From contig NZ_CP038493.1 of the NCBI RefSeq assembly GCF_004752005.1, forward strand, positions 2,628,302 through 2,692,301: DNA of 64,000 bases, in the 5' to 3' direction. This stretch comes from Thalassotalea sp. HSM 43 (lineage in GTDB: Bacteria; Pseudomonadota; Gammaproteobacteria; Enterobacterales; Alteromonadaceae). The notes beneath the pieces were generated by a model. The model saw only the letters and a list, made by a program, of their open reading frames with translations, was not told the DNA's origin and made no database searches. Shown piece by piece: positions 8,568-18,892 of the stretch; the first letter of the stretch is position 1, and each line of letters starts with the position of its first letter. A program made the translations under genes and the position numbers.

Positions 8568-9392
8568 TTATCGTTGCAGGATGTCGAGCACCGTTTCATT
8601 CCAGCCGATGGGCCCTTGAAAACGAGAGCGGATCAGATGCGGATGAATATCGATAACTGGATCTTGATGCGCCGGTGATTCAATCACCACGGCAATATCG
8701 GCGGTTTCTAGCATGGCTTTGTCGTTGGCGCTGTCGCCAAGGGCAATCAAGGTATGCTCAGAACCGCTGTTGAGTTCATACAAACGCTTTAGATACTCAA
8801 GCGGTTTGGCTTTGTCACTCTGCCCTAAGACATGCACAAAACGACCACCTTTGATCACGTTTAATCCCAGCAATTTTAAATGCTTGGCAAATGAGGCTTG
8901 GTTTTCACTGTTATCCAGCCATAACAAAGGCTCTGAAAATTGTCGCTCTTTGGCTTCTGCGGCTTTAGGTAGCGATAAGCCGGTACAACGGCAAAGCTCA
9001 CGAGTGGTCATGGTTGAGAAGCCTTGATATTGAAAACTTTGTGTTTTCGCAAATCGGGTTAATCGCGATAGGATTTCATTACGATTTAAACCAAACTTGT
9101 ATAACCAATATGCGCCGGCATCAAATCGTTCAATATCACTGTCTAATTCTTTTGCGAAGTAGTCTTTAGGAATGTACATCGCGGAGCCGTTTTCAATAAT
9201 AAACGGGTGATTATTGTCTAACACGCGGCACAGATGTTCTGTTTCTGCATACGTCTTACTGGTGTTGAAAATAATTGGGACATCTTGCTGTTGGCAATAT
9301 TCGAGTGCCGGTACCGCTTTGTGAAACTTATATGTACTGTGATCAAGCAGAGTACCGTCCAAATCGGTTGCTATGATGTAGTGTTTGTCCAC
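8568..9392 (-). CDS. gpgP: HAD-IIB phosphatase, glucosyl/mannosyl-3-phosphoglycerate phosphatase type
   Basis: A 274-residue HAD-superfamily subfamily IIB phosphatase of the MpgP/YedP type, which removes the phosphate from the product of the following glycosyltransferase. Motif I is ATDLDGTLLD (D10 nucleophile, D12), motif II contains NTSKTYAE, and motif IV is LGDSANDKAML. The C2-type cap lies between. I use the GTG start at 9392, which has AGGAG 8 bases upstream; an in-frame ATG at 9416 exists but would put that ribosome binding site inside the gene. The three-gene order phosphatase-transferase-phosphorylase suggests synthesis and recycling of glucosylglycerate, a compatible solute accumulated under salt stress or nitrogen limitation. 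Confidence 0.8.
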   Translation of the reverse strand: MDKHYIIATDLDGTLLDHSTYKFHKAVPALEYCQQQDVPIIFNTSKTYAETEHLCRVLDNNHPFIIENGSAMYIPKDYFAKELDSDIERFDAGAYWLYKFGLNRNEILSRLTRFAKTQSFQYQGFSTMTTRELCRCTGLSLPKAAEAKERQFSEPLLWLDNSENQASFAKHLKLLGLNVIKGGRFVHVLGQSDKAKPLEYLKRLYELNSGSEHTLIALGDSANDKAMLETADIAVVIESPAHQDPVIDIHPHLIRSRFQGPIGWNETVLDILQR

Positions 9393-9738
9393 GATGATGT
9401 CTCCTATATTTATCATTACAATAGAAAATGCAACATGTGTACCAGAATGAAAAATAAGCAGATATAAGGGCTATTAGCGCTAATTTAGCTGTTTATAAGC
9501 GATCCGAGGACAGTAACCGAAAATGCTTGCACCGTTTTGGTGCGCCACTTTGGTGCATTACATGAGCGGATAACATAACTGTGCTACTTGTGAGTCGGTC
9601 GTTTTTGCAAGTTAGTGCTTTTGCTGAATGACTACGTGGCGTTATGACTGAATGTAGATAGAGAGGCTGACAAAGGCGCGTTTGTTTAGACATAAAAAAG
9701 GCCAGACATTGCGCCTGGCCAATTCAAATTTTTCGATA
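9393..9738. other. noncoding stretch between gltD and the glucosylglycerate operon
   Basis: About 346 bases that should hold the promoter of the gpgP operon near the left side. At 9528-9557 an imperfect inverted repeat has outer arms TGCACC and GGTGCA and an inner GGTGC copy, so it can form alternative hairpins. Near the right edge is the gltBD terminator, listed separately. A 66-codon minus-strand frame at 9493-9693 has no ribosome binding site and no recognisable sequence and is not called. Confidence 0.5.
9694..9720 (-). terminator. intrinsic terminator of gltBD
   Basis: On the minus strand the hairpin GGCCAGGC...TCTGGCC is followed directly by six U residues (AAAAAA at 9694-9699 on the plus strand). 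It sits 18 bases after the gltD stop. Confidence 0.8.
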
Positions 9739-11193
<1,455 letters not shown>

Positions 11194-11198
11194 CTAGT

Positions 11199-14100
11199 TT
11201 ATTGCGCTTGCACTCTCAGCTCTGCCGCACTTCGACTGCGGTGTCCGAGCAAGGTTTTAACATCAGTTGCTTTGGGTTTAACCAATTTAAATTTGCTACT
11301 GAATTCGCCAAAGTTTTCTAGAATATAGGCGGCTCTTGGGCTACCTGTTTCTTCAAGATGATGATTGATGATGCCACGTAAATGTTCTTGATGAATGCGT
11401 AAATCAACCAACTCCAAGGCTTCAATGGACTCGCCATTCAAACGTTGTTGTAAATCATTTTGTTCATCTAAAACGTAGGCAAAACCACCGGTCATACCGG
11501 CACCAAAGTTTAGACCAACGTCGGCTAGGAAGGTGACAACACCACCGGTCATGTATTCACATGCGTGATCGCCTGCGCCTTCAATAACCGCGTGACAGCC
11601 TGAGTTACGAACGCCAAAGCGCTCTCCAGCACGACCCGCTGCGTATAGCTTACCGCCGGTTGCACCGTATAAACAGGTATTACCCATAATCGGCGTTAAA
11701 TGTGTTTGGTAGGTTACACCTTTAGGTGGCATAACCGTCACTTTACCGCCAGCCATACCTTTACCGACATAGTCGTTTGCATCGCCGGTTAAGGTAATGT
11801 TTAGTCCGCCAGCATTAAAGCAGGCAAACGATTGTCCAACCGTACCATTTAAGTTTAAGTGAATCGGTGTTGCTGCCATACCTTGGTCGCCGTGATGACG
11901 GGCAATCTCGCCAGAAATCAAAGCACCTACAGAACGGTCGGTATTACGAACATTAAAATAAAACTCACCAGGGGTTTTATTGACAATGTTGTCTGATACC
12001 TGATCAAGGATACTGTTATTCAGTACTGCTTTATCAAATGGTTCATTGCTTTCGGTTTGATATAAACCGGTATGTTCACTTGCTTTAACCGGCGCAATAA
12101 TCGCCGACAGATCCAGTTTTTGCTGTTTCGCGGTTTGACCCGGTAATTGTTCAAGTAAATCAGTACGACCAATCAAGTCTTGCAGTGACGCGACACCAAG
12201 CTTGGCTAGGATTTCACGTACTTCTTCGGCAACAAATTTAAAGTAATTCATCACCTGTTCTGGCAAGCCTTTAAAATACTCATCACGCAATAATTGGTCT
12301 TGCGTGGCAACGCCGGTGGCACAGTTATTAAGGTGACAAATACGTAAGAATTTACACCCTAAAGCGACCATTGGCGCGGTACCAAAACCAAAGCTTTCGG
12401 CGCCAAGAATCGCGCCTTTGATAATATCAACGCCGGTTTTCAAACCACCGTCTACTTGCAATCTCACTTTATGGCGTAAACCGTTGGCAACTAACGATTG
12501 ATGCGCTTCGGATAAACCAAGCTCCCATGGACAACCGGCGTATTTCACGCTGGTTAATGGACTGGCACCAGTACCGCCGTCATAACCTGAGATGGTGATA
12601 AAGTCAGCGTACGCTTTTGCCACACCTGATGCGATCGTGCCGACACCTGGTCCAGAGACCAGTTTTACCGAGACGATACACTTAGGGTTGACCTGTTTTA
12701 GGTCAAAGATAAGTTGCGCTAAATCTTCGATAGAATAAATATCGTGATGCGGAGGTGGTGAAATCAAGGTGACACCTGGTACCGAAAAACGCAATTTAGC
12801 GATGAGTGGCGTCACTTTATCACCCGGTAATTGACCACCTTCACCAGGCTTAGCACCTTGGGCAATTTTAATTTGCAATACATCGGCATTGACTAGGTAG
12901 TGTGGTGTAACACCAAATCGTCCCGAGGCAACTTGCTTGATGCGTGAATTACGCACCGTACCAAAACGATTGGCGTCTTCACCGCCTTCGCCTGAGTTTG
13001 AATAACCACCAAGACGGTTCATCGCGATTGCTAGTGCTTCGTGAGCTTCAGGGCTCAATGCACCGATACTCATTGCCGCACTATCAAAGCGTTTAAACAT
13101 TTCTTCAGCGGCTTCCACTTTATCCAGTTTAATCGCTTCTTGATCTTCTTTAAGAGCGAGCAAATCACGTAAGGTAGCTGGTGGTCGGGTATTCACGGCA
13201 TCGGCAAATACTTTATAAGCGCTGTAATCACCGCTTTGCACTGATCTTTGTAGGCTCGATACCACGTCTGGATTAAAGCAGTGGTACTCTTCACCATGTA
13301 CGTATTTTAATAGGCCACCGTGGGTGACTTTTTGATGCGGTAACCATGCACGACGAGCTAGGTTAATAGTATCTTGTTCTACGTCACTAAAATCAGTACC
13401 TTGAATGCGGCTTGGAATGCCGTCAAAACAAAGGTCCATGATTTCTTCATTGAGACCGACAATTTCAAATAAACCGGCGCAACGATAACTGGCAATGGTG
13501 GAAATACCCATTTTCGACAAGATTTTCAATAAACCTTTGTTAATGGCATTACGATAATTCTCTAGTGCCTTTTTCGGTGGCATGTCGAGTTGTTGCTGCT
13601 CAACCAAGGTTTCAATGGTTTCATAAGCTAAGAACGGGTAAATTGCGGTCGCACCTAAACCTAATAGCACGGCAAAGTGGTGTGGGTCGCGAGCCGATGC
13701 GGTTTCAACCACAATGTTCGAATCACAACGCAAGTTTTCCGCGACTAAGCGCTTTTGCACCGCACCAACAGCCATTGCCGCTGGAATAGGTAAACTGTCT
13801 TTGCTGATATGACGATCACTAAGAATAATGATAACCGCATTATTATCGCGTACTGCTTGTACCGCTTCGTCACATACTCGTTGAATGGCTGCTTGTAGAC
13901 CTTCATTGAGTTTATAGTTCAGTGCAATGGTATCGCAGCGATAATGTTTGTCATCGTATTCACGTAATTGTTTGATACCGGTATACATCATGATTGGCGT
14001 ATCAAATACCACGCGATCCGCAAGACCGGTTGTTTCATTAAATACGTTGTGCTCACGACCAATACAGGTTGCCAAACTCATTACATAACGTTCACGCAGT

Positions 14101-15659
14101 GGATCGATAGGCGGGTTGGTAACCTGGGCAAATTGCTGGCGAAAGTAATCGTACATAGTACGAGATTTACTCGATAACACAGCCATTGGTGTATCGTCAC
14201 CCATTGAACCGGTCGCTTCTTGAGCGTTCTCCGCCATGATCTTAATAACTTGATGAATTTCTTCATAAGAGTAATTAAACATCTTATGGTATTGGCTCAT
14301 CTGCTGATCATCGAAAGCGCGCTTACCAACAAGTTCCGCTTCGAGTTCTTCAAATGGAACTAGGCGGCGGATATTGTTATCTAACCACTTTCTATATGGA
14401 TGGCGCGATTGTAAGTTCTTATCTATCTCGTTGGACTTAGATACCGTACCTGTATAGGTATCGACACTGAGCATTTCACCAGGACCTACTCGGCCTTTCT
14501 CAACGACTTCATCTTCACCGTAGTCCCAAATGCCGACTTCAGACGCTAAGGTAATAAAACCATTGCGGGTGCGAACATAACGGGCAGGGCGCAAGCCATT
14601 GCGATCTAGGTTACATGCAACATGACGGCCATTGGTCATAACAATACCAGCCGGGCCATCCCAAGGTTCCATGTGCATCGAGTTAAACTCGTAAAATGCT
14701 CTAAGCTCATCGTCCATGGCATTGTTGTTTTGCCATGCTGGTGGCATAAGCAAACGCATACCACGATACAAATCCATACCACCGGCTAAAAACAATTCCA
14801 GCATATTATCTAATGAGGAAGAGTCTGAACCGCTTTCATTAACGAACGGCGCGGCATCTTTTAAATCTGGGATTAATGGCGTTTTGAACTTATAGGTTCT
14901 CGCTTTTGCCCACTCACGGTTTCCGCGAATGGTATTAATCTCACCATTATGAGCAAGATAACGAAATGGCTGTGCTAAATGCCATTGCGGTGATGTATTG
15001 GTTGAGAAACGCTGATGGAATACACAAATCGCCGACTGCAGGCGAATATCTGCCAAGTCTTTATAAAAGTTTGGTAAGTCTTTCGGCATCACCAAACCTT
15101 TGTAGATGGTGACCAAACAGGACAAACTAGCAATATAAAAACGATTATCTTTGATGCGTTTTTCAGCGCGACGACGCGCCATAAATAGGCGACGTTCGAA
15201 ATCTTGACTGCGCCAACCGGCAGGGCAGTTAACAAATACCTGTTCGATACCTGGCAAATTACCTTTGGCAATAGGACCAAGTACATTGATATCGGTTGGC
15301 ACAATACGCCAGCCAACAACTTCTAATGTTTCTTCGGTTAGCTCTTGTTCAAGAATCTGCTTACTAATACTTGCTTCGTCTGGGTTTGGATTTACAAAAA
15401 CCATACCGACGGCGTATTTAGCACTCAGGTTCCAATCATTTTCTTTGGCAATGTCTCTAAAAAAACTGTCTGGCTTTTGCATCAGCAAACCACAGCCGTC
15501 ACCGGTTTTACCATCGGCATTAATACCGCCACGGTGTTGCATACGATCCAGTGCCGATATCGCTGTTTTGATCAGCTTATGACTTGGCTCACCTTCTTGA
15601 TGGGCAATAAGGCCAAATCCGCAATTGTCTTTTTGAAAATTGGGATCAAATAATTGCAT
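11199..15659 (-). CDS. gltB: glutamate synthase large subunit GltB
   Basis: The 1486-residue alpha subunit converts glutamine and 2-oxoglutarate to two glutamates, the second half of the GS-GOGAT ammonia-assimilation cycle. The class II glutaminase domain starts at C13 in DNCGFGLIAH, which becomes the N-terminal nucleophile after removal of a short propeptide. The central domain, the FMN-binding synthase domain (with GEGGED and GYDGGTGASPL) and the 3Fe-4S cysteine loop in CKFLRICHLNNC follow in order. The glycine-rich GXGXG beta-helix domain closes the protein, with the repeated G-G pattern of MAGGKVTVMPP and TGGKLYAAGRAGERFG. Length is typical of the family. A GAGAGAG-type ribosome binding site precedes the ATG. 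Confidence 0.97.
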   Translation of the reverse strand: MQLFDPNFQKDNCGFGLIAHQEGEPSHKLIKTAISALDRMQHRGGINADGKTGDGCGLLMQKPDSFFRDIAKENDWNLSAKYAVGMVFVNPNPDEASISKQILEQELTEETLEVVGWRIVPTDINVLGPIAKGNLPGIEQVFVNCPAGWRSQDFERRLFMARRRAEKRIKDNRFYIASLSCLVTIYKGLVMPKDLPNFYKDLADIRLQSAICVFHQRFSTNTSPQWHLAQPFRYLAHNGEINTIRGNREWAKARTYKFKTPLIPDLKDAAPFVNESGSDSSSLDNMLELFLAGGMDLYRGMRLLMPPAWQNNNAMDDELRAFYEFNSMHMEPWDGPAGIVMTNGRHVACNLDRNGLRPARYVRTRNGFITLASEVGIWDYGEDEVVEKGRVGPGEMLSVDTYTGTVSKSNEIDKNLQSRHPYRKWLDNNIRRLVPFEELEAELVGKRAFDDQQMSQYHKMFNYSYEEIHQVIKIMAENAQEATGSMGDDTPMAVLSSKSRTMYDYFRQQFAQVTNPPIDPLRERYVMSLATCIGREHNVFNETTGLADRVVFDTPIMMYTGIKQLREYDDKHYRCDTIALNYKLNEGLQAAIQRVCDEAVQAVRDNNAVIIILSDRHISKDSLPIPAAMAVGAVQKRLVAENLRCDSNIVVETASARDPHHFAVLLGLGATAIYPFLAYETIETLVEQQQLDMPPKKALENYRNAINKGLLKILSKMGISTIASYRCAGLFEIVGLNEEIMDLCFDGIPSRIQGTDFSDVEQDTINLARRAWLPHQKVTHGGLLKYVHGEEYHCFNPDVVSSLQRSVQSGDYSAYKVFADAVNTRPPATLRDLLALKEDQEAIKLDKVEAAEEMFKRFDSAAMSIGALSPEAHEALAIAMNRLGGYSNSGEGGEDANRFGTVRNSRIKQVASGRFGVTPHYLVNADVLQIKIAQGAKPGEGGQLPGDKVTPLIAKLRFSVPGVTLISPPPHHDIYSIEDLAQLIFDLKQVNPKCIVSVKLVSGPGVGTIASGVAKAYADFITISGYDGGTGASPLTSVKYAGCPWELGLSEAHQSLVANGLRHKVRLQVDGGLKTGVDIIKGAILGAESFGFGTAPMVALGCKFLRICHLNNCATGVATQDQLLRDEYFKGLPEQVMNYFKFVAEEVREILAKLGVASLQDLIGRTDLLEQLPGQTAKQQKLDLSAIIAPVKASEHTGLYQTESNEPFDKAVLNNSILDQVSDNIVNKTPGEFYFNVRNTDRSVGALISGEIARHHGDQGMAATPIHLNLNGTVGQSFACFNAGGLNITLTGDANDYVGKGMAGGKVTVMPPKGVTYQTHLTPIMGNTCLYGATGGKLYAAGRAGERFGVRNSGCHAVIEGAGDHACEYMTGGVVTFLADVGLNFGAGMTGGFAYVLDEQNDLQQRLNGESIEALELVDLRIHQEHLRGIINHHLEETGSPRAAYILENFGEFSSKFKLVKPKATDVKTLLGHRSRSAAELRVQAQ

Positions 15660-16022
15660 GCAGTCTCTCTCCTGTATTCATATCTATCGGTTAAAACGCC
15701 CTGAAATAGAATAAATAAAGCTGAAAAATGAATAAATATAGCGTTTTCCCAATAGGGGAACTTTTTAAGATATAAGGATGTTGAGCAAAGGTCAATGAAA
15801 AATAGAGCTATTACTCTTAACTTTTCAACCAATAAAAAGCACAGGAAAAATAAAAGAATTTTGCCAGTATTTGTAAATCACTAATAAATATAAGGGGCTA
15901 GAGACTTTGTTGTGACAACTGAAAACTTTCATTTTTGTTTTTATTTGTCGGTTTAGAGAGTTGATATTTATGCAAAAAAGATATTTTTGCAGGGTAAATC
16001 GTAGCGAGAAAGTTATGCTAAT
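15660..16022. other. noncoding stretch upstream of gltB
   Basis: About 360 AT-rich bases between gltB and the folE2 terminator. It must contain the gltB promoter and any nitrogen or leucine-responsive control sites, but I see no convincing sigma-54 promoter, Lrp site or riboswitch. A minus-strand frame at 15572-15832 overlaps the gltB start and is not called. Confidence 0.5.
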
Positions 16023-16052
16023 AAAAAAAAGCCGGCTTCACCGGCTTTTTTT
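16023..16052. terminator. bidirectional intrinsic terminator 3' of folE2
   Basis: The stem AAAAAAAAGCCGG/CCGGCTTTTTTT with loop CTTCA is a symmetric GC hairpin flanked by A and T runs. It serves folE2 on the minus strand, 20 bases after its stop. Confidence 0.85.
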
Positions 16053-16072
16053 GGAATATTTAATGGTATCAA

Positions 16073-16999
16073 TTAAGGCTGATAACCATTTTCGATGCCT
16101 TTAGTGGTAACCGCAACCGCATCGTGCGCGTGTAATGATTCTAAATGGTTTATTTTTACCCAAAAATCATCATAACCTTCAATTAGGTTTAACGCGTGTT
16201 GAACACGGCGAGCGGCATCTTCACAAAACATTAAATTTTGACCATTAAGACGGGCAAATTCTTGCTCATCTTCACGTTTTACTGCCGCTTGAACTGGTGT
16301 TTGCAATGCAGCTTCTACGGTATCAACGATGTCTGTGATCGGAAATGAGTTAACTAAAGAGTTAAGCTTAACTTTAATTTCTGCAATCGAGCGTTGGCTG
16401 TGCGGGGTAGCAACGATGCCTTCAGTGGTGCCCAACCAAGTGTGAATTTCTTCACTGCTAACCTGGTCTTGCTCAGCGAATTTCTCAGCAAATGATTTTT
16501 GAATTAACTGGCGAGCCAACGCGGCAGAGCAAGGGCAAGTGGATGAGTAAGCAATATCAACGCTCAGTTCAATATCAAACTCACCTTTTTCCAATTTACC
16601 AACGATAGACGCTGGATATACGCGCCAGCCTTTCTTACCGCTGATTAACGCTTCGCGGCGCATCGGGTAGTCAAAACTGAATTTAACGTATGCGGTATCA
16701 CTTAGATCTTCGTGCGAGGCAATGAATTCTTTCAATAACGTAACCAACGTCTGATAGGTCAGCACGTTATTGCTGGCCAAATCATCTAATGCTAAATACA
16801 AGCGAGACATATGAATGCCTTTCGCTTTTGGTTGCATTAAATTTACAAATGCATCGATATGAGCCGAGACGACACGTTCAGCTTCATCTTTTGCCGCAAC
16901 CATAATTGGCATTTCGATATTTCCCATACCGACTCTATCGAGCGTACCCTCAGTTTGGGCCGCGGTCTGGTTTGCGATATCTGGCATTGATGTTGGCAT
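16073..16999 (-). CDS. folE2: GTP cyclohydrolase FolE2
   Basis: This 308-residue protein is the type IB GTP cyclohydrolase, which makes 7,8-dihydroneopterin triphosphate for folate and queuosine-type pathways. FolE2 can use metals other than zinc, unlike FolE. Family motifs include GIHMSRLY, the active-site cysteine region [14 protein letters not shown], and [12 protein letters not shown]. The frame stays open to an ATG at 17077, but I choose the ATG at 16999 (MPTSMPDIA) because it has AGGAAA 10 bases upstream and gives the usual family length. In many bacteria folE2 belongs to the Zur zinc-starvation regulon. I looked for a Zur-like box in front of it and did not find a clear one. A sigma-70-like promoter (TTGATG, 17 bases, CATTAT on the minus strand) is possible near 17040-17075. 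Confidence 0.93.
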   Translation of the reverse strand: MPTSMPDIANQTAAQTEGTLDRVGMGNIEMPIMVAAKDEAERVVSAHIDAFVNLMQPKAKGIHMSRLYLALDDLASNNVLTYQTLVTLLKEFIASHEDLSDTAYVKFSFDYPMRREALISGKKGWRVYPASIVGKLEKGEFDIELSVDIAYSSTCPCSAALARQLIQKSFAEKFAEQDQVSSEEIHTWLGTTEGIVATPHSQRSIAEIKVKLNSLVNSFPITDIVDTVEAALQTPVQAAVKREDEQEFARLNGQNLMFCEDAARRVQHALNLIEGYDDFWVKINHLESLHAHDAVAVTTKGIENGYQP

Positions 17000-17399
17000 T
17001 ATTAATTGGTTTCCTGTTACAACTGTTTGCAATTCATTTCCTATAATGAATAGCATCATGAAATTCATCAAAGGCAATTAAGGGCGCATATTCTAGCGAA
17101 AAACCGCGCAGGTTTTTACTTTTTTTTCGCCGTTTTCGGCAAAAAGTGACGGCAAACCCTGTTTTACGCCGATAAAGTCCGAGTAAAATGGTCGGCTATT
17201 CTGCAGTAAATGGGGACGAAAAGCAATTAAACAAGCGTTTCGCCCGAATATATTCGCGGTTTTATTGATCCATTTCTGTTGCTTGCGTAAGTATCATGTG
17301 TGACTCATGTAGTTTGTTTGTTAATTTGCCTGTTTTTTGTTTTTTTTTGCAAAAAACATGATAGTTTTTGCAACATATACTCAATAGCACGTAGCCGTT
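17000..17399. other. divergent promoter region folE2 / HPt gene
   Basis: About 400 bases between two divergent genes. The right half is T-rich with a long T run at about 17334-17348. It ends in a 9-bp perfect inverted repeat, listed separately. No gene was found. Confidence 0.5.
17347..17373. promoter_or_regulatory. inverted repeat upstream of the HPt gene
   Basis: A perfect inverted repeat TTGCAAAAA / TTTTTGCAA with a 9-base spacer ends 26 bases before the HPt start codon. It could be an operator overlapping the promoter or an mRNA 5' hairpin. No known regulator is matched. Confidence 0.4.
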
Positions 17400-17732
17400 A
17401 TGGAACATTTGAATACACAAATCATCAGCGAATACACCAAAGCCTTAGGTAAGGATGTGTTTTTGCAGACCATCGATTTATATGAACAGCAGGCGGCAAC
17501 GTATTTCACGCATTTAGCAGAGGCTGTTGCAAAAGCCGATTACCATGCATGGCAACAACATTGTCACATAATGAAGTCAGCGGCAGGCAATGTTGGATTA
17601 AACAGCTTACATCAATTGTTGGGCTCGGTAGAGTACAGCAAAGATGATTTTAGTCAGCTCAATAATGAGTTGCTGAAAATGCGCGAACTGCATCAGCTAT
17701 CATTAGTCGAATTAAAAAAATGGCTAGCATAA
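17400..17732 (+). CDS. free-standing HPt phosphotransfer protein, HptA-like
   Basis: The 110-residue protein is a single histidine-phosphotransfer domain. The phospho-acceptor is H56 in the classic motif HIMKSAAGNVG, within the expected four-helix bundle. There is no signal peptide or other domain. It is convergent with arcA, with only 34 bases between the stops. In Shewanella the Arc system is split: sensor ArcS lacks a functional HPt and uses a separate HptA protein to phosphorylate ArcA. The same logic here would make this the relay protein for ArcA; that is inference from domain and location, as no sensor kinase is in the window. The ATG at 17400 has a weak ribosome binding site. Confidence 0.85.
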   Translation: MEHLNTQIISEYTKALGKDVFLQTIDLYEQQAATYFTHLAEAVAKADYHAWQQHCHIMKSAAGNVGLNSLHQLLGSVEYSKDDFSQLNNELLKMRELHQLSLVELKKWLA

Positions 17733-17741
17733 TGCTAGCCA
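17714..17741 (-). terminator. arcA terminator overlapping the 3' end of the HPt gene
   Basis: The 9-bp stem TGGCTAGCA/TGCTAGCCA has TAA as its loop, and this TAA is the stop codon of the HPt gene. On the minus strand it is followed by a seven-U run (plus-strand A7 at 17714-17720), a good intrinsic terminator for arcA. The same bases encode the last residues KKWLA of the HPt protein. Confidence 0.8.
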
Positions 17742-17766
17742 TTGTCTTGTTCTAAAAGCCGTACGC

Positions 17767-18489
17767 TTATAATTCAATATTACCGATAAAACGGTAACCT
17801 TCACCGTGAATGGTATTAATGAATTCAGGGCTAGCGTCGTCTGATTCAAAATGCTTACGCAAACGACGGATGGTTACATCAACAGTACGGTCATTTTCAC
17901 GTAGGTCACGACCGGTCATTTCTTGAATTAACGCCTGACGGGTAACAATCTTACCGCGATTCGCCATTAATAGACGTAGGGCACGATACTCACCACGAGG
18001 AATTGGGAAGGTAATGCCATTTGGTGATGTCATTTGACGAGAGTTAGGGTCTAACTGCCAGTTGTCGAAATGAATCAACTCAGTTGCTGCCATTGGTGCC
18101 GCTTTTTCTACTTGGCTAATACGCTTAAGTAGATTGCGTACACGAATAGTTAACTCGCGTGGGTTAAAAGGTTTAGTGATATAATCATCCGCACCGATCT
18201 CTAAGCCCAATACTTTGTCCACATCGCTGTCACGACCACTGATGAAGATCAAACCTTTGTCGTCTTTCTCGATGATTTCACGAGCTAATAACAGACCGTT
18301 TTTACCTGGTAAGTTAATGTCCATCAAAACAAGGTCAATATTACGATCTTGTAGTTGACGCTCCATTTCTTCACCATTTGCCGCTACGTAGGTTAAGTAA
18401 CCTTCAGCTTCAAACAGATTTTTCAGATTTAAACGTGTTACTTCTTCATCTTCAACGATGAGAACTTTGGCTTGCGGTTGGTTGATCAT
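17767..18489 (-). CDS. arcA: aerobic respiration response regulator ArcA
   Basis: A 240-residue OmpR-family response regulator. The receiver domain has the acidic pocket in LIVEDEEVTR, phospho-acceptor D57 in LMDINLPGKNG and the conserved lysine in YITKPFNPREL. The C-terminal winged helix contains NDRTVDVTIRRLRKHFE and HGEGYRFIG, nearly identical to E. coli ArcA as I remember it. ArcA represses aerobic respiration genes and controls redox-linked operons at low oxygen. The frame extends to an ATG at 18528, but the ATG at 18489 (MINQPQAKVLIVEDE) has GAGG upstream and matches the family. The convergent HPt gene suggests a phosphorelay. Confidence 0.96.
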   Translation of the reverse strand: MINQPQAKVLIVEDEEVTRLNLKNLFEAEGYLTYVAANGEEMERQLQDRNIDLVLMDINLPGKNGLLLAREIIEKDDKGLIFISGRDSDVDKVLGLEIGADDYITKPFNPRELTIRVRNLLKRISQVEKAAPMAATELIHFDNWQLDPNSRQMTSPNGITFPIPRGEYRALRLLMANRGKIVTRQALIQEMTGRDLRENDRTVDVTIRRLRKHFESDDASPEFINTIHGEGYRFIGNIEL

Positions 18490-18892
18490 ATATACCTCAA
18501 CAGTTAATACCCAAATGTCAGCGAGCATGAAAACATAAGGGCGTATAGAGTCGCTGCATTTTTGGCTGCAAACTCAAGATTAAAATTTATGTTGCATATG
18601 ATAGTGAATGTCAGAAAGTAAACAATGGTGAAATTGTTGTAAAAATGTAAGTGACAAAATGTAAACAAAACACCTGTGTCTCTTTGTAAGTTATTGATTA
18701 TTATATAGATAGGTGTTGGTGGTTATGTGGGAGAGGAAAAGCCGGCTTTGCAACAAATTGTAATCCTTGGCCATTTGTTAGGTTAGTAACAAATGAAAAT
18801 TGACAAAAAAGCATTACTGGTAGGTTAATTTGTTGTCAATATTAACCTTGTATTTACCCTGTGTTTTGCTGCGTTTAACATTTACCTCTGTG
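18490..18892. other. noncoding stretch between arcA and rsmC
   Basis: About 400 AT-rich bases. It holds the arcA promoter and the 3' flank of rsmC, both on the minus strand. A pair of GTTAA/TTAAC segments near 18820-18850 could bind ArcA-like or other regulators, but the spacing does not fit a clear direct-repeat ArcA box. No gene and no strong hairpin were seen. Confidence 0.45.

Noticed and set aside
9528-9557. A sigma-54 promoter in the gltD/gpgP intergenic region
   Set aside because: TGGC and TGC elements are present but at the wrong spacing for a minus-24/minus-12 promoter.
9493-9693. A 66-codon minus-strand frame between gltD and gpgP
   Set aside because: No ribosome binding site, no family resemblance, and it runs toward the gltBD terminator. 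Treated as noncoding.
15572-15832. An 86-codon minus-strand frame crossing the gltB start
   Set aside because: It overlaps the N-terminal coding part of gltB in another frame and its sequence is not protein-like.
16997-17077. A longer FolE2 N-terminus from the ATG at 17077
   Set aside because: It adds 26 residues absent from the family and lacks a ribosome binding site; the ATG at 16999 has both the right context and length.
16999-17100. A Zur box in front of folE2
   Set aside because: I looked for the GTTATA-type palindrome because folE2 is often in the Zur regulon, but only weak half-matches are present.
18820-18850. An ArcA autoregulatory box upstream of arcA
   Set aside because: The GTTAA and TTAAC elements form an inverted, not direct, arrangement, so they do not fit the ArcA direct-repeat model.
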